Below, one piece after another: positions 8,856 to 18,036 of a stretch of DNA of 64,000 bases; position 1 is the stretch's first letter, and each line of letters starts with the position of its first letter. A program made the position numbers and the translations under genes. A model generated the notes under the pieces. The model did no database searches, had not been told where the DNA came from, and worked only from the letters and a program-made list of their open reading frames with translations. The stretch is from the NCBI RefSeq assembly GCF_003340555.1, contig NZ_QPLJ01000022.1, positions 1 through 64,000 on the forward strand. The letters run 5' to 3'. This DNA comes from Jannaschia formosa. GTDB lineage: Bacteria; Pseudomonadota; Alphaproteobacteria; Rhodobacterales; Rhodobacteraceae.

Positions 8856-9407
8856 TCAGCCCCCCACGCCAAGCCCGCCCGAGGTCCGCGCGCCGCCGAA
8901 GCCGCCGGAGCGGGCGACGGTCGAGCGGGTGAGGGGGGCGGCGTTGCGCGTGCTCGCCGCCTGGGTCGTCAGCGCGGAGGCGCCGACCGATCCGCGGCCC
9001 GACAGGCTGGACGCGCGCGTGGCACCGTCGGTCGTGGCGAAGCCCCCGCCGGCGGCCGGCACCATCGCGCGCGCGGCGTAGCCGCGGCCCGACAGCAGCT
9101 GGCCCATCAGGAACCCCGCCATCAGCGGCATGAAGATCGACGGGCGCGACTCGTCCTCGATGCAGGCGCCGTCCCCGTGCTCCGCCTCGCAGACCGCCAG
9201 CGCGTCGTAGCGCGGGGCCGTCTCCTCGTGCTCGGCCAGAGCTTCGGCATATTGCTCGGCGCAGAGCTCCGCCTCCAGCCCGCCCGTGGCGCAAGCCTCG
9301 GGGTCGTCGAAGATCACGACGTCCGCGCGCTCCTCCTGGCAGCCGGCGAGCGCGATCACGCTCGCCGCGCCCAGCAGCACGATCCGTTTGGGTGCCGATG
9401 CCTTCAT
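8856..9407 (-). CDS. DUF1190 (YgiB/UPF0441-like) lipoprotein
   Basis: 183 residues. Lipoprotein signal with lipobox LAGC near residue 22, so it is expected to be lipidated. Core features of the DUF1190 family: a short acidic CATGGLEAELCAEQYAEAL segment, a central CEAEHGDGACIED cysteine pair and a FMPLMAGFLMGQLL stretch, then a serine/glycine-rich low-complexity tail. Transcribed with the ATP-grasp gene upstream (19-base gap), the same pairing as ygiB-ygiC and yjfM-yjfC in enterobacteria. Function in relatives is linked to the envelope but not settled. Confidence 0.8.
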   Translation of the reverse strand: MKASAPKRIVLLGAASVIALAGCQEERADVVIFDDPEACATGGLEAELCAEQYAEALAEHEETAPRYDALAVCEAEHGDGACIEDESRPSIFMPLMAGFLMGQLLSGRGYAARAMVPAAGGGFATTDGATRASSLSGRGSVGASALTTQAASTRNAAPLTRSTVARSGGFGGARTSGGLGVGG

Positions 9408-9426
9408 GTCGTCCTCCTCGGGCGTG

Positions 9427-10629
9427 TCATGCCTCTATGTAATGCGGCTTGAAGCGGCTGAGGTCCTGCGTGATCCGCGACCTATCTTCGCGGATGCCGA
9501 GGGCCACGCAGGTCTCGCCCACGATCCAGGTCCCCATCACCGGCCGGAATCCGTCCATCTCGGGAAGGGGCGCATGCGCCTGCACCACCATCGGATGCGC
9601 GTCATAGGTCGCGTTTCCGGACGTCTCCAGCGGCGCGCCGTCCGGCCCCACGATGCGCACGCCCGCCCCCTCTCGCGAGAAGATGGGCTTTCGCACGGTG
9701 CCCTGCGCAAAGTGGCCCACGGCCTCGGCCCGGTCCCAGGCGGGCGTGCCCCCGGCGATCTCGGCTTCGAGGAAGGCGGGCAGCAGGTTCGGGTGGCCCT
9801 CGAACATCTCCCAGAGCACCGCGAGCAGCGCCTTGTTGGAGACGAGCGCCTTCCAGGGCGGCTCCAGGAAGCGTGTGCCCGAGGCGGCGAGCGCGTCCGC
9901 CGCCTCGTCGCGCAGGAAATCCTCCCACGGGTAGAGCTTGAAGAGCGTGCCGATGATCCGCGCCTCCGCGTCCACCAGCCGCCCCGACGGGTCGATCCCG
10001 ATGGCGCCCATGTCCACGTAATGCGCGCCCAAACCTGCGTCGCGCGCAGCGTAAGCCATCGTCTCCACGGTCGCGTAATCCTCGGCCGCGCCCGCCATGG
10101 CGGCGAAATGAAGCTGCTCGCCCGGCGCGCAGATCTCCGCCAGCCGCTCGGCCAGCGCTTCCTGCAGGCGGTTGAGCTGGTCGGCGCCCTCGGGGATCAG
10201 CCCGGCGTCGCGCGCGCCCTCCAGCCAGTCCCACTGGAACTGAGCCGACTCGTAGAGGGAGGTTGGCGTGTCGGCGTTGTATTCCAGCAGCCTGGCCGGA
10301 CCTTTGCCGTCATAGGCGAGGTCCATGCGGCCGTAGAGCTCCGGCTCGCCGTCCCGCCAGGAGCCCGCGACGAAGTCCATGTGCTCCTCGAGGATGCCGA
10401 GCCGTGCCATCTGCGCCTCGTCGCCCGCAATCCGCCCGACCGCCTCGCGCACCATGGCGTGAAGCTCGGTCGACGGGTCCTCGAGCCGCGTCTCGATCTC
10501 GTCCAGCGTGAAGGCATAGGCGCTGGTCTCGTCCCAGTAGGGCTCCCCATGCATCGAATGGAAGGTGAAGCCCGCAGCCTCCGCCCGCGCCTGCCAGTCC
10601 GCCCGCTCCGTTCCCGTGACTTTCCGCAT
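9427..10629 (-). CDS. Glutathionylspermidine-synthase-like ATP-grasp protein (YgiC/YjfC family)
   Basis: 400 residues from the ATG at 10629 (an AGGAT site precedes it; the ATG 27 bases upstream lacks one). Visible features: FHSMHGEPYWDETSAYAFT near the start, GRMDLAYDGKGPARLLEYNA (about 95-115), which is the nucleotide/metal-binding glutamate segment of the ATP-grasp part, and a C-terminal GTWIVGETCVALGIREDRS. It matches the C-terminal synthetase of GspS without the amidase. Relatives join an amine to a carboxylate using ATP, but YgiC itself does not make glutathionylspermidine. Pairing with the DUF1190 lipoprotein suggests an envelope-linked ligase. Confidence 0.85.
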   Translation of the reverse strand: MRKVTGTERADWQARAEAAGFTFHSMHGEPYWDETSAYAFTLDEIETRLEDPSTELHAMVREAVGRIAGDEAQMARLGILEEHMDFVAGSWRDGEPELYGRMDLAYDGKGPARLLEYNADTPTSLYESAQFQWDWLEGARDAGLIPEGADQLNRLQEALAERLAEICAPGEQLHFAAMAGAAEDYATVETMAYAARDAGLGAHYVDMGAIGIDPSGRLVDAEARIIGTLFKLYPWEDFLRDEAADALAASGTRFLEPPWKALVSNKALLAVLWEMFEGHPNLLPAFLEAEIAGGTPAWDRAEAVGHFAQGTVRKPIFSREGAGVRIVGPDGAPLETSGNATYDAHPMVVQAHAPLPEMDGFRPVMGTWIVGETCVALGIREDRSRITQDLSRFKPHYIEA

Positions 10630-10805
10630 GCCTGATCCTGCCTGTCCTGCTTCCAACTAGGGCCGACGGCCCCGGGGACGACGCGCGAGACGTCCTGCGC
10701 GATCCATGCGGCGCGGTCGATCTCTGCCGCTTCATGCCGCGCAGGCCGCAACGCGCATTCTTGACGGATTCGTCGCAAGGCGCGGAAGAGCCACCCGCCG
10801 CCGTC

Positions 10806-11186
10806 TCACGTCGGCCGCGGCGACGGGTTCCGACCCTGGATCGCCTTCAGCGCGCGTTCGAGGTCCCAGGGGCCGTAGGGCTTCTTGATGAACGGTCTGA
10901 CCTCCCCGAACTGCCGCAGCTCGGCGGAGGCGTAACCGGAGGCGAGCGCGAAGGGGATGCCGGCCGCGCGAAGCGCCTCGACGATCGGCAGGGCGGATCG
11001 GCCGCCGAGATTGGCGTCGACGATCGCGGCATCCGGGTCGGACTGGCCGAGCAACCTGAGGGCCGCGTCGACATTTGCGACAGGTCCCAGAACCTCGTGG
11101 CCGAGATCCTCGAGCATGTCCTGGAGCTCGAAGGCGATCATCGCCTCATCCTCGACGGCGAGGATGCGGAGGCGGTCAATCTTCAT
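10806..11186 (-). CDS. Single-domain response regulator (REC)
   Basis: 126 residues made only of a receiver domain. Seen: the acidic pocket ILAVEDE (about 8-14), the phospho-acceptor in AAIVDANLGG (Asp about 57), the conserved ASGY segment (serine for threonine) and the lysine in FIKKPYGPWDL. No output domain. The start lies 11 bases inside the end of the upstream kinase gene, so the two are translationally coupled. In HWE-kinase systems such stand-alone receivers act as phosphate shuttles or sinks, or sequester partner proteins. Inference: direct partner of the upstream kinase. Confidence 0.88.
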   Translation of the reverse strand: MKIDRLRILAVEDEAMIAFELQDMLEDLGHEVLGPVANVDAALRLLGQSDPDAAIVDANLGGRSALPIVEALRAAGIPFALASGYASAELRQFGEVRPFIKKPYGPWDLERALKAIQGRNPSPRPT

Positions 11187-14100
11187 CGGCGAGGGCGTTC
11201 TCGGCCGGCAGCGACATTCGACAGATGACCCCAGCCGGCGCGTAGTCCAGGTCCACGTTTCCGTCGAGCTCGTGCGCGATCCCGCGCTCCAGCATGCGCC
11301 GTCCGAACCCCTCGCGGGTCGGCGGCGCCACGGTCGGTCCGCCCTGTTCCTTCCAGATCACCTGCAACTGCCTGTCCCTGCCTTTCCCTTCAAGCTCCCA
11401 GGTCAGCAGAATTGTTCCCGCCGGCACCGAGAAGGCGCCGTACTTCACCGCGTTCGTGGCCAGCTCGTGCAGTGCCATCGACATCGGGATGGCGGCGACC
11501 GGTGCGAGCCGCACCCGCGGTCCCTCGATCCGAAGCTTGGCGTCCGCGTCCGTGAAGCTGCCGAGCAGGGCCTCGGCGAGCTTGCGCAGATCGGTGCCGC
11601 GCCAATGCTGTTCCGTCAACAGGGCGTGCGCCCGACCCAGCGCCCGCACACGCTCTCCGAAGGCGGCGGTGAACTTCGCCGGCTCGGGCGTCGACCGCAG
11701 CGTCTGGTTCGCGATCGACTGGACCACCGCGAGCATGTTCTTCACCCGGTGGTTCAGTTCGCCCATCATCAGTTCACGCTCGCGCTCGTGGCGCTTCCGC
11801 TCGGTGATGTCCTGAAACAGGATCGCGACCTGCCTTGCGTCGACCTTGGTGACGTTGATCTCGAACCAGCTGCCGAGCTGCTGGGCGAAGAGCTCGGCAT
11901 GCGCCGGCTCCCCGCTCTCCAAGACCTGCGCCGGCACCGTCCGCCAATGCGGCTCGAAATCGTTGCTGATCTCGGACATGCGCCGGCCCGTGAGGTCGGC
12001 GTGCACCATCCGGATCGCCGCCGGGTTCGCATCGGCGTAGTGGATGTCGATGGCCTCGCCGGCCTCGTCGCGGATCACCTCGGCGAGCAGATAGCCCTCG
12101 TCCATGGAGTCGAAGAGCCGGCGATAGCGCGCCTCGCTCTCGCGCAGGCGTCCTTCGGCCTCGCGCCGCGCAGAGATGTCGACGAAGCTGAGGACCACGC
12201 CCTCGATCTTGTCCTCGACCGTCCGGTAGGGACGCAGGCGCATCATCAGCCAGCGGCCGTCCCGCGTCTCGACCTCCGTCTCGACCGGGGTCAGTTCGCG
12301 CAGGACCTTGGCCGCGTCCTTCTCCACGCCGTCATAGGCCAGCTTGTGGGTGAAGTCGGTGATCGGCCGGCCGACATCGCTGTCGGTGACGCTGAAGAGC
12401 TGCTCGACGGCCGGGGTCAGCATCTTGATCCGGAGCTTGGGGTCGAGGAACAGCGTGCCGATCTCGGTCGCGTTGATCAGGTTCTGAAGGTCGCTATGCG
12501 CCGAGGCGATGGCGTCGAGCTTGCCCTTCAGCTCGCTGTTGACGGTCGAGAGTTCCTCGTTGATCGACTGGAGCTCTTCCTTGCTGGTCTCGAGCTCCTC
12601 TGCGGTCGAGCGGTATTCCTCGTTGATCGACTGGAGTTCCTCGTTGGCGATCCGAAGCTCCTGGATCGACGCCTCGTGCTCGCGGCGGCTGGCGCTCAGC
12701 CGCTCCTGCGTCGTCTTGAGCTCCTCCGCCAGCTTTCGGACGCGTTCGGCATCGCCGGTATCGCCCGACGTCTCGACCGGCAGGCCCTCCGCCGAGGCGG
12801 CCCCCCCGTCGATGAACAGCACGAGCGCATGCCGCCCCGGCGAGCGCTGGCTGGCGACCGGCTGGACGTGCAGCACGACCCGCCGCCTCGAGCCGTTGAA
12901 CCCGACCGAGACGGGCAGCGACAACGTCGTCTCGTCGGCCGCGAAGGCGCGATGCAGCGCGCGCGACAGCTCCGACCGAAGCTCGGGACGCACGAGGACC
13001 GGCAACTCGGAACTGAGGGGCCCCTCCGGCGGCCGGATGAAGTGTCCGGCGGTCTTGGAGAGATTGACGATGCGATGCTCCTCGTCGACCAGCGCGCTGG
13101 GCGGGGCGAACTCCTCCAGGGCCGTGGCATGGACCGAGGACGGAGCCTTCGGCGGCTGTTCGGGCTCGTGCTTGCGCCCGCCCGGCATCGGGGGCCGCTG
13201 CTCCCGCGGGAGCTGCGTCAGGAGGTCGGCGTGCCGCCCGCTCATGAGCTTCGCCGTGTAGACCCGCGCTTCGCGGTCGCAGGCGGTGAAGAGCTCGGGC
13301 TTCATGTCGACGCTCTCGGCCGAGCCGAGGAACAGGTACCGTCCCGGCTTCAGCGCGTAGTGGAAGAGCGCGAGGAGCTGACGTTGCAGTTCCCGCTCGA
13401 GATAGATCAGCAGGTTGCGGCAGACGATCAGGTCCAGGTTGATGAACGGAGGGTCCTTCAGCGCGCTGTGACGCGCGAACAGGACGAGGTCACGGATCTC
13501 CTGCCTGATCCGGTAATGCGTGCCTTCGTCGATGAAAAAGCGTTTGAGCCGGTCCTCGGAGACATCGGCCTCGATGGCCTTCGGGTAACGACCCTCCCGC
13601 GCGGTGGCGAGCGCGCCGTCGTCGAGATCGGTGGCGAAGATCTGGATGGCGGGGACCTCGCGCTGCCGCTCCGCCTCCTCGACGGCGAGCATGGCGAGGG
13701 TATACGCCTCTTCGCCCGTGGCGCAGCCGGCCGACCAGATGCGGATCTTCTCGTCCGCGTTCAGGTTGCGGAAAAGCGGCGCGATGGCCTGCTCGACCAG
13801 GCTCTCGAAGGCGCCGGGATCGCGGAAGAAGGCGGTGACCGAGATCAGCAGGTCCCCGAAGAGGTCCTGCGCCTCCTCCGGGTTCTCGCGCAGATATTGC
13901 GCGTAGGCGGCGAGGCTCGTCTGCCGCGTCACCTGCATCCGGCGGGTGATCCGCCGCAGTACCGTGGCGCGCTTGTAGCTTGAGAAGTCGTGCCCGGTGC
14001 GGGCGTGCAGGAAGGCGATGATCTGACGGACCTGGACCTCCGCCTCGTCGTCGTCCAGCCGCCGGAGCGCGGTCTTGCTTCTGGCGACCTCGGCGATCCG

Positions 14101-14673
14101 ATCGATCAGGCGCTCCAGGGGTTCGATGAAATCGGCGACGCCGGTCGCGATGGCGCTGCGCGGCATCATCCCGTACTCCGCCTCGGCCGGATCCTGCACG
14201 AAGATGACGCCCCCCGCCTCCTTCATCTTGCGGACCCCCATCGCCCCGTCCGACCCCGCGCCGGTCAGCACGACGGCGAGCCCGTCTCCCCGCCCGGCGG
14301 CGACGGAGCGGAAGAACATGTCGATCGACGCGCGCATGTGGCGCGGCTCGGTGAAGGGCCGCGAGTGGACGTTGTTCCCTTCGATCACGAGCTCGCGGTC
14401 GGGCGCGATGACGTAGACGCAGTTCGGCTCCAGCTTCGGCGTATCGTCGACCTGACGGACCGGCATCTTCGTGCGCCCGGCCAGGATCTCGCTCATCTGG
14501 CTTTCGTGGTCCGGCGAAAGGTGCATGATCACGACGTAGGCAAGCCCCAGGTCGCCTTCGATCCGCTCGAAGAACTTCTGAAGCGCCTGCACACCCCCGG
14601 CGGATGTGCCGATCGCGCAGATCGGCGTCAGCGGCTCCTGCCGCTTCCGCGCCTCCTTGTCGACTTCAACCAT
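11176..14673 (-). CDS. CheB-CheR-PAS-HWE histidine kinase fusion
   Basis: 1165 residues. Domains in order: CheB methylesterase (about 15-195) with GTSAGG, MHLSPDH and GAGSDGAMG holding the Ser-His-Asp triad; CheR methyltransferase (about 210-480) with AGCATGEEAYTLAM, FATDLDD and CRNLLIYLE; a long coiled coil (about 650-745) rich in ELQSINEE repeats; two PAS-like modules (about 750-965); and an HWE kinase core whose phospho-histidine lies in ELNHRVKNMLAVV (about 975). No membrane segment, so cytoplasmic. CheB lacks its own receiver. Fusions of this type occur in alphaproteobacteria and are usually involved in general-stress or light/redox signalling; no chemoreceptor gene is nearby. Confidence 0.93.
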   Translation of the reverse strand: MVEVDKEARKRQEPLTPICAIGTSAGGVQALQKFFERIEGDLGLAYVVIMHLSPDHESQMSEILAGRTKMPVRQVDDTPKLEPNCVYVIAPDRELVIEGNNVHSRPFTEPRHMRASIDMFFRSVAAGRGDGLAVVLTGAGSDGAMGVRKMKEAGGVIFVQDPAEAEYGMMPRSAIATGVADFIEPLERLIDRIAEVARSKTALRRLDDDEAEVQVRQIIAFLHARTGHDFSSYKRATVLRRITRRMQVTRQTSLAAYAQYLRENPEEAQDLFGDLLISVTAFFRDPGAFESLVEQAIAPLFRNLNADEKIRIWSAGCATGEEAYTLAMLAVEEAERQREVPAIQIFATDLDDGALATAREGRYPKAIEADVSEDRLKRFFIDEGTHYRIRQEIRDLVLFARHSALKDPPFINLDLIVCRNLLIYLERELQRQLLALFHYALKPGRYLFLGSAESVDMKPELFTACDREARVYTAKLMSGRHADLLTQLPREQRPPMPGGRKHEPEQPPKAPSSVHATALEEFAPPSALVDEEHRIVNLSKTAGHFIRPPEGPLSSELPVLVRPELRSELSRALHRAFAADETTLSLPVSVGFNGSRRRVVLHVQPVASQRSPGRHALVLFIDGGAASAEGLPVETSGDTGDAERVRKLAEELKTTQERLSASRREHEASIQELRIANEELQSINEEYRSTAEELETSKEELQSINEELSTVNSELKGKLDAIASAHSDLQNLINATEIGTLFLDPKLRIKMLTPAVEQLFSVTDSDVGRPITDFTHKLAYDGVEKDAAKVLRELTPVETEVETRDGRWLMMRLRPYRTVEDKIEGVVLSFVDISARREAEGRLRESEARYRRLFDSMDEGYLLAEVIRDEAGEAIDIHYADANPAAIRMVHADLTGRRMSEISNDFEPHWRTVPAQVLESGEPAHAELFAQQLGSWFEINVTKVDARQVAILFQDITERKRHERERELMMGELNHRVKNMLAVVQSIANQTLRSTPEPAKFTAAFGERVRALGRAHALLTEQHWRGTDLRKLAEALLGSFTDADAKLRIEGPRVRLAPVAAIPMSMALHELATNAVKYGAFSVPAGTILLTWELEGKGRDRQLQVIWKEQGGPTVAPPTREGFGRRMLERGIAHELDGNVDLDYAPAGVICRMSLPAENALADED

Positions 14674-15086
14674 CGCTGGCCTCGCTTGTTTCTTCGAGGA
14701 GACGTGCGGTCGCTTGTCTCACCCCAGCCGCGTGCTGTCGAGGCGTCCCCCGCGCCGGGCCTTGCCACGCTGTCGACGGTCCGCAGCATCTTGTGCCGTG
14801 AGCGGACCGCTTGCGAAGCATCCGGGGCCGGAGCAGGGCATATGCGACGCCGGCGGACGAGGGAGGGACGGACCGGGTCCGGAAGACCGCGTGCAGGGGG
14901 CTGAAGGAAAGGGGCCGGCGTCGAGCCGGCCAAGCGGACGGGGCATGACGGCGCTCCTGCTCGGCGATGGGATCGCCGGTTTCGCCCGCACCGAGGGGTG
15001 GCCCCGGCGAACGGGTTTCCGCGGCACACCAGTCCGGTTCGCCTCCGTCCTGGAGGAGATCCCTGACCCCGCGCCGAGAAGACCGG
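14674..15086. other. Intergenic region upstream of the kinase, 413 bases
   Basis: Lies between the start of the kinase gene and the end of the GAF regulator gene, both on the minus strand. Frames that run through it have arginine/proline-rich shadow composition and no start context. The promoter for the kinase-regulator pair should be here; no clear element is recognised. Confidence 0.4.
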
Positions 15087-16442
15087 TCAGACCGGCTCCG
15101 CCGCGACGGTGCCGACCTCTTCGAGGATCACGAGGCCGGGCGTCACCAGGCGGAAGAGGCCCCGGCCGGTGCGTTCGATGCGCAGGCAGGCGCCGCGCTC
15201 CTCCAGGCGGCGGCGCAGCAGCACGAGCCGGGCGTCGAGGTTCTCGGCATGGGCGGGCAGCCTGAGGCGCGGGTCGAGGCGCAACTCGCGGGTGGTGAAC
15301 TCGGTGCGTCCCGTCGCGGCCTGCTCCGAGAGCAGCAGCCACAGGATCGCGCCCGCGACGCCCTTGATGAGGTAGTCGTGGTCGAGGAACAGGCTGTCGT
15401 CGCGCGGGTAGTGCTGCACGGTGACCGAACTCTGCGCGCAGCCGGCGGGCAGGGGGGCGGGCGTGCCGCCCGGCACCGGCTCCTCGCGCCGCAAGAGCGC
15501 GCCCATCAGCCCCAGATGCCCCGCGACCAAAGCCAGCGCGTCCTCGTCCTCGTGGGCGAAGCGCATGATCTCGTGCGACTCCGCAAACAGCACGCCCGCG
15601 ACGCGGCCCTCGGCCAGGATCGGCACGGCGATCTGGCTGTGCGGCGTCTGCAGCCCGGGCATCGGCACGCCCGCAGGCGCCTCGGCCAGTAGCCCCGCGC
15701 TGAGCGCGGCCGCCTTCAGCGCCGCACCGTAGCGGTAGTCGGCGCTGGCATGGCCGATGCGGATCGGCACGCCCTCGCGCGCGGCGGTGCCGATCACGCC
15801 TTCGCCGGGCAGGATCTCGGCGCCCGCGCCCGAGCGGCCATAGCCGCGCGAGTCGACCGCGAAGAGCCGCCCGTCCCCTTCTGCGAGGAACAGCATGACG
15901 TGCTCGATCCGCAGGTGACGCACCAGCCCGTCGAGCGCCGCGTCGACGAGCGCGTCGAAGTCCTCCGCCGCGGCCATGTCGGCGCAGCAGGCCCGCGCCG
16001 CCGCCAGCAGGCAGAGCCCGCGACGCGGCGGCACGAGGCGCGCCGGGGCGGTCTGCTCGACGCTCTCGACACTGAAGACGTCCGCGCCGAGCAGGCGGAA
16101 CACGCCCTCCAGCCCGTGATGCGAGGCGATGCCCGAGAGCTTGGCGCGCATCATCTCGAACAGCGGCCCGGACTCGCGCGTCTCGACATAGTCGAGCTGC
16201 AGCCGGTACTGCGCCATGGTGCTCGGGTCGATGGCGATGACCGAGGCGCGGCGGGTGGCCAGCAGGTTGCGGCGCGTCTTGTTGAAGAACTGGTAGGAGA
16301 GCGCGACGTGCTGCTCGTCGACCCAGTGCACCTGGCTGATCATCGAGGCATTGGGCATCCCCTCCGCATCGCAGGTGCACAGGTAGGACACGCAGATGCC
16401 GTCCATCGCGCCGCGGATCGCGCGCAGGTCGAGCGCGGTCAT
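15087..16442 (-). CDS. FMN-split-barrel/GAF protein with C-terminal winged-helix-like region
   Basis: 451 residues from the ATG at 16442, which overlaps the stop of the upstream gene by 4 bases. N-terminal about 1-130: pyridoxamine-phosphate-oxidase-like split barrel (SYLCTCDAEGMPNASMIS, LSYQFFNKTRRNL). About 150-320: GAF domain (LVDAALDGLVRHLRIEHVML, GEGVIGTAAREGVPIRI, QIAVPILAEGRVAGVLFAES). About 340-451: a helical/winged segment (TTRELRLDPRLRL, LDARLVLLRRRLEERG) resembling the DNA- or protein-binding ends of regulators. Inference: a sensor in which flavin/haem or small-molecule binding by barrel and GAF controls the end domain. The target is not evident, but the redox cluster upstream is the obvious candidate. 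Confidence 0.75.
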   Translation of the reverse strand: MTALDLRAIRGAMDGICVSYLCTCDAEGMPNASMISQVHWVDEQHVALSYQFFNKTRRNLLATRRASVIAIDPSTMAQYRLQLDYVETRESGPLFEMMRAKLSGIASHHGLEGVFRLLGADVFSVESVEQTAPARLVPPRRGLCLLAAARACCADMAAAEDFDALVDAALDGLVRHLRIEHVMLFLAEGDGRLFAVDSRGYGRSGAGAEILPGEGVIGTAAREGVPIRIGHASADYRYGAALKAAALSAGLLAEAPAGVPMPGLQTPHSQIAVPILAEGRVAGVLFAESHEIMRFAHEDEDALALVAGHLGLMGALLRREEPVPGGTPAPLPAGCAQSSVTVQHYPRDDSLFLDHDYLIKGVAGAILWLLLSEQAATGRTEFTTRELRLDPRLRLPAHAENLDARLVLLRRRLEERGACLRIERTGRGLFRLVTPGLVILEEVGTVAAEPV

Positions 16443-16990
16443 GCGGCGGGCTCCGCGCGCAGCTCCGTGCCCGCGCCGGGGCCGGGGGTCTGCGTGAACA
16501 CCTGCTCGGGGAGGAACTCGACGGAGACGAGGTCGTCCGCGTCGAAAGCCGAGATGCCGCGCGCCTGGGCGGGCTCGTAGCCGAGCCGCAGCAGGTAGTC
16601 CGTCAGCACGGCGACCTGGCGCGCCGCCTCGGTGGCGTCGTCCGGCCGGGCGGGGGTGACGGTGACAGCGCGCGCCTTGAGCTGGATGGAGCGGTGGTCG
16701 CGCGGGTGGCTGAAGGTGGCCGCGATCGCGGCGCCGGCCGCCAGCGCCTCCAGCAGGGGACCGTTGCCGAGCCGCTGGGCAAGCACACGCACCGTGCCGT
16801 CCGCCTCGACGCGGGCGGCGGTGCCGCTGCCGACCAGGGGCCGCCCGTCGGCGCCGCGCGTGCCGAGGATCGGATGCGCGCCCGATTGCAGGAAGGCGCG
16901 CAGATGCGGGGGAAGCGTGCCGGGCGCGGGCGCGGCGCCGCGCCAGGCGGCGATGTCGTCGAGGGGGGTGGCATAGCCTTGGTGGCCCAT
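16439..16990 (-). CDS. FMN-binding split-barrel (pyridoxamine 5'-phosphate oxidase-like) protein
   Basis: 183 residues from the ATG at 16990, selected because upstream codons look like shadow sequence. Features: HPILGTRGADGRPLVGSGTA (about 39-58), the first strands of a split barrel, AIAATFSHPRDHRSIQLKAR (about 87-106), the conserved flavin-contact zone, and an acidic end. No signal peptide. It ends in an ATGA overlap with the GAF-fused protein, so both are made in fixed ratio and may form a hetero-oligomer. Relatives bind FMN, F420 or haem; which applies here cannot be read from sequence. Confidence 0.75.
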   Translation of the reverse strand: MGHQGYATPLDDIAAWRGAAPAPGTLPPHLRAFLQSGAHPILGTRGADGRPLVGSGTAARVEADGTVRVLAQRLGNGPLLEALAAGAAIAATFSHPRDHRSIQLKARAVTVTPARPDDATEAARQVAVLTDYLLRLGYEPAQARGISAFDADDLVSVEFLPEQVFTQTPGPGAGTELRAEPAA

Positions 16991-17183
16991 GGGCAGCGTC
17001 CGCACGCGCGGCCGCGCGACAGGATGCGGCCCGTAACAGGCCGACGATACCGCACGAGCCGCCCGCGGAGAAGCGTAATGTTCGGGCCGAGCACATGGCG
17101 ACGCGCCCGGCCTCCCGCGGGGGCGGCCGGACGCAGGGCAGGGGCACGTCCCCGGGCGGTGCAAGGCCGCCCGGGGCGACAGC

Positions 17184-17972
17184 TCAGTTCGTGACCGGCG
17201 CCGCGTCGGGCGTGCGCGCCACGAGGCCGTCGATCGAGACGACATGCGTGCCCGCTTCCTCGTCCCAGGAGACGCTCCAGCTATCCGGCAGCGCGACCTC
17301 GCGGGCGACCTTCGCGGGCTGGTCCAGCTTGCCCCCGAACTCCCGCTTCGACGCGAGCAGGTCGCGCGTGACCATCGGCTCGACGAAGGTGACCTCTCCG
17401 TCCCAGGCGCCGTAGATCAGCACCGCCTCGAAACGCGCGCCCGCGAAGACCGGGTCCATCGCGTCGAGCCAGTGCTCGCCCATCGCCGGGATCGGCTCGG
17501 GCTGCGGGGGCGCCATGAAGGTGGCGGGCAGGTAAGACGCGTCGGGCCGGTTGGCGGCCTTCTCCTGGAAGAGCGGGTCGGCCGGGTCGATGGCCAGCCG
17601 CTCGGCTTCCGTGGTCATGTAGAAGTGAACGTCGAAATGGGGCGTGTCGAACAGGCCCGCGGGCTCGTGGCCATGCGGCATCCAGTCCAGCGAGACGTGG
17701 TCGTAGCCCGCCGCGCGCGCGGCTTCGGGCAGCGGCACGGTAACGAAGACCATGTCATGGGCGAGCGAGGCGACGGCCGCCTCGGTCATGGCGACGCCGA
17801 TGCGCGTGGCGCGGCCTTCGGCGTCGGTCTCGGCGAAGGCGTGGACGGTGCCCTCGCCGAGCGACATCGCGGGGCCGGTCTGGATTTCCTGCGCCAGCGC
17901 GGGGAAGGGGGCGAGGGCGAGGCCGGCGAAAAGCGCGGCGCGGATGGAACGGGTCACTGGAGTTTCCTTCAT
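17184..17972 (-). CDS. Exported DUF5602/TTHB210-like hypothetical protein
   Basis: 262 residues with an N-terminal signal peptide (RAALFAGLALAPFPALA, cleavage near residue 27). The mature part contains LDWMPHGHEPAGLFDTPHF, DVHFYM and PEPIPAMGEHWLD: several histidines in a pattern seen in DUF5602/TTHB210-like periplasmic proteins. The assignment rests on motif resemblance only. It is the last gene of a minus-strand group with the flavin monooxygenase upstream (gap 64 bases). The histidines could bind metal; function unknown. Confidence 0.65.
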   Translation of the reverse strand: MKETPVTRSIRAALFAGLALAPFPALAQEIQTGPAMSLGEGTVHAFAETDAEGRATRIGVAMTEAAVASLAHDMVFVTVPLPEAARAAGYDHVSLDWMPHGHEPAGLFDTPHFDVHFYMTTEAERLAIDPADPLFQEKAANRPDASYLPATFMAPPQPEPIPAMGEHWLDAMDPVFAGARFEAVLIYGAWDGEVTFVEPMVTRDLLASKREFGGKLDQPAKVAREVALPDSWSVSWDEEAGTHVVSIDGLVARTPDAAPVTN

Positions 17973-18036
17973 GGTTGGGTGTTCGGGTTGGGCTCCGCCT
18001 GGCGCGCGGCCGGACAGAGGGTCGTGGGGGCCGCGC

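Noticed and set aside
5895-9452. Very long plus-strand open frame (over 1100 codons) across the cytochrome gene
   Set aside because: Antisense shadow of the high-GC cytochrome and lipoprotein genes. The composition is arginine/histidine/glycine-rich with no domain, and the minus strand has clear CXXCH motifs and a signal peptide.
10957-13983. Plus-strand open frame of about 1000 codons across the kinase gene
   Set aside because: Antisense shadow. The minus-strand protein has intact CheB, CheR, PAS and HWE motifs.
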